A stretch of DNA of 64,000 nt from Mucor racemosus (Eukaryota > Mucoromycota > Mucoromycetes > Mucorales > Mucoraceae), in the NCBI GenBank assembly GCA_027405735.1, contig JAPEHQ010000002.1, positions 1,860,001 through 1,924,000 of the forward strand. The letters are read 5' to 3'. Below are positions 57,241 to 64,000 of the stretch, piece after piece. Position 1 is the first letter of the stretch; the number at the start of each line of letters is the position of its first letter. A program made the translations under genes and the position numbers. Under the pieces are notes generated by a model that was not told the origin of the DNA, did not search any database, and worked only from the letters and a program-made list of their open reading frames with translations.

Positions 57241-58463
57241 GAAAAATCGACAATGTTATTGGTAAATGCGCACACCAGCAAATCTTGACGCTCTTAAAAA
57301 TTGCAAGCGACATTACTGGCTCTTGTTATTTTGAACCTTTTAAAGGTAGATATAATGCATCATAGCTCCTTGAAAAATACAGTCAATATCAAGCGAAAGA
57401 TTCCAAATAAAAGTTGTACACCTGGTGCATATTATGATTCTACAAAACAAAAAACAAAAAACAAATGTAGTATGATGTTATCAATTTAATTGATGAAGAT
57501 GATCAATCATCTTTAATTATTTTTACAATTATCGGTATAATATGTCGTTTCTCCATCAAATATGCAGCTAGAGCCAAGTGAAATAGTGCAAGTAGAAGCT
57601 ACAAATTTAGTACATATTACAGAGTTAAAGAAAAAGAGATGGACTAGACGCAATATTGGACAGTTAAGGTTGATCCATCAGTAAGCAAATTTTACATTTT
57701 AAAAATATTACAAATACCACTTTGCAACGCTTTTAAATCATCAAACTATTGTCGTACATTCCTGGCTTGCAATATGCATGTGTATTTTTTGTTTTGTTAT
57801 TATGGAGCACTAAAAACCTGTAATACAGGCTTTAAACTTGAAATTGCGACATTGCACATACTTTTTGGAACACCACATCATATTTTTTTTGTGAAGGAGA
57901 AATGCGTTTTTGGAGGGGCGGTAGTGACACAGACCAGCTTCATCTCCTTCTTAATCACACCATTCTTTTTTTTCGATCTATCACCCTCTTGGATATTTTA
58001 TTTTCATTTTTTTAAACATGTTCATGAAGTACCAATGAAACAATTACTTCAGTTCCTTGTTTAGATATCAAATAGTATCAATTTTATCTTATGATTTAGT
58101 ACCTAGTTTTGCAGTTTTCATCTTGAATCTTAATTTTGGGATCTGTTCAAATAGATAAAACCTCTTCTTTAGAGTTGATTTATTGAGATGCATCCAATAT
58201 ATGATATTAAATTAGCCAAGCGATTACGTATCTTGTTTATCGAACCTTGGAAAGGATTTTTCTCATATGCGAATAACAGTTATATTACATCTTTAACAAA
58301 CCATTCGGATTAGATTTCTAATATATCCGCACTAAAGGAGCATCTATCAAAAATGACTTTGGTACTCAGCATCACTAACAATATTATATAATACCTTTTC
58401 TATTTTACTATTTTCTGATTCATCTTCCCTATTTACCCCGATTACTTTATGTGAGATTTGAAC
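57241..58463. other. Intergenic, possible gene remnants
   Basis: No intact gene. A short stretch at about 57565-57681 translates as MQLEPSEIVQVEATNLVHIT then ELKKKRWTRRNIGQLRLIHQ and ends at a plausible donor (CA|GTAAGC), so it may be a lone or decayed exon. The ORF at 57774-58064 looks random. Confidence 0.35.
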
Positions 58464-58576
58464 ATCAGATAAGGAGTACAAATCTATCTTGGGGTGAACG
58501 GTCATTGTATGTTAAAACACCGAGAAAATTTATCAAGATCATCTGATAATTAGCACTACAGAAAAAAATCTGATAA
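58464..58576 (+). promoter_or_regulatory. Three ATCWGATAA (iron-GATA type) motifs
   Basis: ATCAGATAA at 58464-58472, ATCTGATAA at 58541-58549 and ATCTGATAA at 58568-58576 all lie in the same orientation, 366-478 bp before the siderophore transporter ATG. ATCWGATAA is the published site for SREA/Sre/Fep1/Urbs1 GATA repressors of iron uptake in other fungi. Isolated copies occur elsewhere in the window (for example 8937 and near 45200), but nowhere else did I see three together. Confidence 0.6.
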
Positions 58577-58941
58577 TAAAAAGTCATGGCCTGCAGGTTG
58601 TGGAACATGGAAATTTTGGCTGAGCATCTTGGCAGAGGTTTGAACTACTGTATTTTCAAGATCAAGGTTGCACCTATCTTATTTTTACTATAATTCGCCA
58701 TTAACTGGAAATAGTTTTAGCTGATGTTTGTGAATAAGGTACTTTAATTTCATGTGATGTTGCATTTGATTAGTACGAGTATTAGGCAACGTGAATGAGT
58801 TTCGAATTAGGGTTTCTGGGATTGTTGTGTTACAATAATACGAGCTGGATATATATATAAATACATAATTATTCTAAAGGAATAAAATTTTTTTTCTATC
58901 CTTCTTATTGTTCTTCTTTCTTTTTTAAGTTCATAATAGCA

Positions 58942-60832
58942 ATGGAGGAAAAGAGCAAAATTGAGCTTGACGTTGAGAGCATCGTTCCAACCGAAAGCCA
59001 TGACGAACCTAAACAAGAACTTCCTACCGAAGATGCTCAACAAGGTGTCAAAGATTTCGAAGCAGTGACCTTGACTTGGTCAAAGACCACATTGATTGCG
59101 GTCTTCCTCAAGTATATATTTTTTATTCCATATTTGCCATTTATGGTGCTAACATTTCCCCGATATATAGTATTTGGCTCCTTTATTTTGTCAATGCAAT
59201 GCAAGGTTCTATTATCAACAATTTAATTCCTTATGTCACTAGTGATTTCTCATCACACTCATTGATCAGTGTCATTTACATTGTTGCAAGCGCTATATCA
59301 GCCGCTATCTATATCCCTCTAGCTAAAACCTTGGATGTCTTTGGTCGTGCAGAAGGTTTCCTTATTATGACCACTTTCGCCACTCTTGGTTTGGTTTTGA
59401 TGGCTGTATGCAATAATTTACCCACTTTCTGTGCTGCATATGTAAGAATGTTATAGCATATTCTAAGATTTTTTAAAAGTACTGACAGTAAAAACATTAG
59501 GTGTTCTACACTATTGGTTTTGGTGGCATGACTTTCTGTGTAGATGTAATTACAGCTGATTCATCCAACTTGAGAAATCGAGGTTTAGCATATGCCTTCA
59601 CATCTTCTCCATATATCATTACTGCATTTGCTGGTGCCAAAGCAGCAGAAGGTTTCTACTACGATATCAGTTGGAGATGGGGTTTCGGTACCTTTGCTAT
59701 TATCTTCCCTATAGTTGCTGCTCCTTTGTACTTTATCTTAAAATTCAATCTTCGCAAGGCCAAAAAGGAACACAATTTTACAACAGAAAAGAGCGGTAGA
59801 ACCTTCTTACAAAGTGCCTGGAATGTCATTATTCAATTTGACAGTAAGTAACATTTTTACAGAAACAACAAATGGTGATATATATTAATTTTTTTTATAG
59901 TCATCGGTGTTATCATTTTCTCCGCTGGTCTCACCGTATTCCTTCTCCCATTCAGTATTGCCGATAGCGCTCCCAATGGCTGGGCAACTGGTTATATTAT
60001 TGCAATGATTGTCGTTGGATTCGTTGCACTTTTCATCTTTGCCGCTTACGAAAAGTACTTTGCTCCAGTCCCATTGTTCGACTTTAAGTTACTATCTGAT
60101 CGAACCGTCATTGGTGCATGTTTGTTGAACGCAACATATCAAATTTCTTACTACTGTTGGGCCAATTACTTTACATCTTTCTTACAAGTAGTCAATAACA
60201 TCTCGCTGGCCGAATCTGGTTATATTAGTAGTACATTTGATGTAGTCTCTGGTGTGCTTTTGTTGGGTGTTGGTTATTTGATCCGCAGATTCGGCCGCTT
60301 TAAGTGGCTCTTGTACATTGCCATTCCTCTTTACATCTTTTCTCAGGGTTTGATGATTTATTTCCGTCGACCTAATCAATCTGTAGGATATCTTGTTATG
60401 TGCGAGGTTTTTATCTCTATTGGTGGAAGTGTCTTCATTATTGTTGAACAAGTCGCCGTCTTGGCCGCCGTTGATCATCAACATGTTGCTGCAGTTCTTG
60501 GTTTATTGTATGTTGTTGGTACTGCTGCTGGTGCTATCGGTACTACTATTTGTGGTGCAATCTGGGCAAATACATTTCAATATGCTCTTGCTGAATACCT
60601 TCCTGAGGAAGCTATGGATAACTTTGATATGATTTACGAAGATTTGACAACACAATTGAGTTACGAAGTCGGAAGCGATGTGAGAATAGCAATCCAAGAA
60701 GCTTACGGTTATGCCCAAACAAGAATGCTTGCCGCTGGTACTGGTATCATGGGCCTTTGTATCATTTGGGTGTTTTTGATCAGAAACATTGATCTCAAAA
60801 AGGTTTCACAAGTCAAGGGTACAGTCTTTTAA
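58942..60832 (+). CDS. MFS siderophore-iron transporter (ARN/SIT family)
   Basis: Four exons (58942-59111, 59171-59441, 59501-59843, 59901-60832) give 571 aa, the usual length for the 14-helix ARN/SIT group of the major facilitator superfamily. The acidic cytosolic N-terminus is followed by IWLLYFVNAMQGSIINNLIP (helix 1) and the family motif LAKTLDVFGRAEGFLIM. Further markers are VITADSSNLRNRGLAYAFTS, FYYDISWRWGFGTFAIIFP, VPLFDFKLLSDRTVIGAC and SYYCWANYFTSFLQVV. The long last loop before helix 14 (LPEEAMDNFDMIYEDLTTQL, then EAYGYAQTRMLA) is a hallmark of ARN/SIT proteins. They import ferric siderophores by proton symport at the plasma membrane or vesicles. Mucorales make rhizoferrin and also use foreign siderophores; which one this carries is unknown. 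Three iron-GATA motifs upstream fit iron repression. A TATATATATAAA box lies near 58848-58860. Confidence 0.93.
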
Positions 60833-63721
60833 GATGCCGACTGTACATCTTTCATTTATTTAGCATCTTTTAAAATCTTATACTATTCAATAATAAACAT
60901 ATTAATAATTAGAACTCTATTAAACTTATATACTATTATATGTGCGATATATAAAGTTCCTTAACACTGAAAATGGGGAGAAATGGTTCTGCAATTACAC
61001 GATAGACCATAACGAAGGGATTTTTTGTTATCTGAATTAGGAAAAAATTCAATTGATTGTAAAAGCAAATCTAGACATAATGTAAATAGTCTGAAACAAA
61101 AATAATGTTAATTTTCAGATCTATATGTACACAGATCATGTATAACTAGCTCTAGTATGTAATGTGATAATTAATACATAAATTTCATCAATTCCTCAAT
61201 TCCTCAATAGTTTCCTTGTCATATTAACAAAATATTCCGATCCTTAACATCTATATTACATACAATTATGCTTTGTCATTTTATAATCAATCTGAATTTC
61301 TTATGAACTTTCTACAACCCAAATGAGGAACCGGATCTTGAACTTCGGGGAGTTAGGGAGATATTTCTCTTATAACGTTGACATGGATCTCCGCGACATT
61401 TAGTTACACCAAAAAAACTTCTGTAGTACGAAACAAATTCGCTTTGAAGCGAAACAAAAAAACCTGAAAAGGTGCTATGGCATCCGTCAAGTGATTAAAA
61501 GATTAGAAAATAGTGTATACATCTAGTTAGATTTAGTAAATAACTTTTTTTTTGAAGACTAAATACAACCTAAAATTAGAAATTTAAAGGGTCCAATTAT
61601 GACTATTTTTGGGTCTTTCCAGGCCTCGAAACCACATGGAAACATTCCTCATATTTTGCAGTTATTTGCTAATGCATTATCTCGAATATAAGTTGAGCGA
61701 TTTGGACCCATTTCCCCTTTTGCTATGATAAAGGGAAATGGATCAAAATTGCTTTTTATAAAATTTAATCCAAAAAACGAAGATTTTTATATAACATTTA
61801 TTGATAAAAAATAACCAGAATTTTTCAGAGAATCATATGCAATCATTTAATCTCACTCTATTTATTCGAAATGCTGACTTTTGGTCAAAACAAATCGATT
61901 TTTTTTACAATTGCAGATTTCTTGATATTTTTGGTGAAAACTTTGTTTACAAACGATACCATTAGATTCGTAACAAAAACTGCACACATAACTATAATTA
62001 ATCTACACATGTTTTATATAATTTTTCTAGAGAATTGCATTGAAATGTGGAAAAAAAATGTCAAAACAATGAAAAATGAAATCGAGAAACGAAATCGGTG
62101 TTTCAATAATTTCATCATCATCATCGATTACCCTCCAGAATACTATAAATATGAAGGAAATGACATCAATTTAACATAAATAATATGTGAAATAACTATC
62201 ATATAAATACAAAAGTGTATTAATTACAATAATTTGTTGTATTAATATATGATTCTCATAAAAACCATTGATTTTATGAAAAAATCATGCGATATAATGA
62301 GCTGGATGAAATATTTGAAATTTCAGGAACGTGAAATTAAGCAATCAAAACTATCCAGAAAGTCCTTAAGAGATGGTACATATACAGTATTATATCTACA
62401 ATCCAAAAAAATAATAGTAGCATTCTTAAAACCTTTGTTGTACTATTATTTATACGTTACAATTGTGTACAAAGGATTTCATAAATAATTAGTCAATGCG
62501 TTGTCACCAATTTCGTTTCAATTTTCAACTCTTACAAATGAAGTTTATGATGCCAATTATAATTATAAGCAATCACATATTACAAGCTTATTAATATCAA
62601 GTTTCAAGTACAAATTTATATACAAATAAATATGTGCCATAACTATTAGCAATACAAATTGACGTTTTAGATAAATACAAGGTAATTTAAGATGGAAAGT
62701 ATGACCAAATTCGTAATATATATCCAATTCTTAAAGACTTAATTACCATGTAAATTTTACATCGAGTTGTTATACATAATAAGATATCATCGTCTGAGAT
62801 GCTATAGCTGAATGTGGTGTTTGTCATATATGCATGCGCATACTCGATAGTTTAGAATATAAACTTTGAATACCTTTCATTTTGCACCGCTAAGAAATCA
62901 AAATTTTGCTGCGGTATATCTCAGCAAAAAATAAAGATACAGAGCTAATTCTTAATGAGATCTGCTTGTTTGAGGATGATCCTTAACATATTCAAGCATC
63001 AATTTTTTTCGTCCTTTTTTTTTTTGCTTTTTTTTTTTACTTTTGTAGCGTAATCTTCAAAAGAATAAGTTCATTGACTACCGCATTTTATATACTCAAG
63101 TTATAATCCTAATTTATATCTATTTGTAGCAATTTAATTTTCTGAAATATCTCAATTTTTGATGGAGATGTGAAAAAAAACGGTGAAAATTTGGTAATGG
63201 ATTTTTACTGACATTTTTCACGAGCATCCACAGGGGGGGGGGGTTTGGATCCCAAAAAATTGCACAAATTTTTTTATTTCTCCATGAAAAATGCAGCTGT
63301 GGTTGCAAACAATACCTCGATCTGTAGGTATTTTTGCAGGCCATCATTCAAAATAGTTTAATATTAAACATTTGCTTGAAGTTTTGGAGAAAAATCTGAA
63401 AAACCTTCAAAATTTCGTCTCAATTTTACTGTCAATTTTATGAGAAAATTCTTTCCAAAAATTACACAAATCAATGCGAAATTTGAAGTTGTACCTAAGA
63501 TATTTAGGGCAGTAGTCCAGTTTACTAGTCACCTTGTTGCGCATTCAAAGATTCAAATTCTTTGATCGTTTTTTCTTCATTTTGGTCATTTCTCAATTTA
63601 TACCCAGCGCCAGTAAAAAAACATTGTACTTAACCTCAGATCCAGTCAAATGGTTTTTCCAGTCAATGGTGTTTTCCAGTCAATGGTTTCCTTATTAAAC
63701 TAAACAAGCATTGCTCCCATC
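60833..63721. repeat. AT-rich repeat-derived intergenic region
   Basis: No supported gene. About 62870-63470 follows, in inverse or direct order, the same series of weak landmarks as the AT-rich family in the palindromes (AGAGATAT/ATATCTCAGCAAAAA, CTTGTTTGAGG, CTTAACATATT, long T runs, CAATTTTTGATGGAG), but too diverged to align with confidence. A G10 tract lies at 63233-63242. A tandem pair of TTTTCCAGTCAATGGT lies at about 63654-63688. ORFs at 61871-62179 and 62249-62488 look random. Confidence 0.35.
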
Positions 63722-64000
63722 ATGGCTTTAACTGTAGTTTCCGATGATAAAACGCAATGTAGTTTTGAATCCTGCAAAAGCTTTAGAAAGCAGTTTAGTA
63801 GGAAAGTCTTTCAAAATCACAAATACCAGTATCATAATGAATCATACAGCTTTAATTACACCGATCCACAAGGTAAAAAAAAAAAAAAAAAACAAAAAAC
63901 AAAACCAACCTGCTGAAAACAAACTGTCTTATACTAATTATAATTGTAAAAAATGCAGTAAATAACAATGTTGTTTACTAAAATAAAAGAAATAAAAAAA
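63722..64000 (+). CDS. Possible 5' exon of a C2H2 zinc-finger gene, cut by window end
   Basis: From ATG at 63723 the translation contains a single C2H2-like finger (C-x4-C, then H-x4-H in FQNHKYQYHNE) and continues to TDPQGK, where a GTAAAA donor follows. Such lone fingers start a group of Mucorales-type proteins of unknown function. The remainder lies beyond the window or is lost. The downstream A-rich stretch is probably intron. It could equally be a fragment of a mobile-element gene. The stated end is the window edge. Confidence 0.35.

Overview
The window is nuclear DNA of a filamentous fungus, most likely an early-diverging Mucoromycota species (Mucorales-type). It is AT-rich. The genes are split by many short introns of about 50 to 105 nt with GT..AG ends, CT-rich or A-rich leaders precede start codons, and long intergenic stretches carry degenerate AT-rich repeats. 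The genus cannot be fixed from the sequence alone. I recognise sixteen protein genes, mostly housekeeping, one tRNA gene and several low-confidence ORFs. There are no operons; neighbours are unrelated in function. I rebuilt exon structures by hand from splice signals and family alignment, and most exon sums close in frame.

Layout. 0-9.8 kb: an A20/AN1 zinc-finger stress protein, an acidic low-complexity ORF, the complex I subunit NDUFA9 (minus), a candidate SINE, AMP deaminase (minus) and tRNA-Asp(GTC). 9.8-17.6 kb is a repeat island: a small inverted-repeat element, two copies of a GCTTGC-rich repeat, and a palindrome with arms of about 1.25 and 1.4 kb around a 285-bp centre. 17.6-35.1 kb is gene-rich: a kelch protein (minus), a TLDc protein, a membrane-anchored GDSL-like esterase, a serine-rich membrane protein, a small disordered protein, exocyst SEC5 and a full-length ABCB multidrug-type transporter (minus).

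36.35-48.39 kb is a gene-empty giant palindrome. Its arms are about 5.6 and 5.5 kb around a 926-bp centre. Each arm carries a broken fragment of the cytoplasmic dynein intermediate chain, and a 146-bp hairpin element sits in only one arm. 49.1-60.8 kb is gene-rich again: a TMEM198-like membrane protein, a Zn2Cys6/PAS regulator of the ERT1/AcuK type, APC3/CDC27 (minus) in divergent array with an 83-aa protein, a DMT-type transporter, a second SINE copy, and a siderophore-iron transporter preceded by three ATCWGATAA motifs. 60.8-64 kb is AT-rich repeat sequence, ending with the possible 5' part of a C2H2 finger gene.

The most unusual feature is the pair of palindromes. In both, the inner arms look identical while the outer parts have diverged, mostly by transitions. 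Their arms also contain related members of one AT-rich repeat family, which occurs as well at 16.8-17.4 kb and, much more weakly, near 63 kb.
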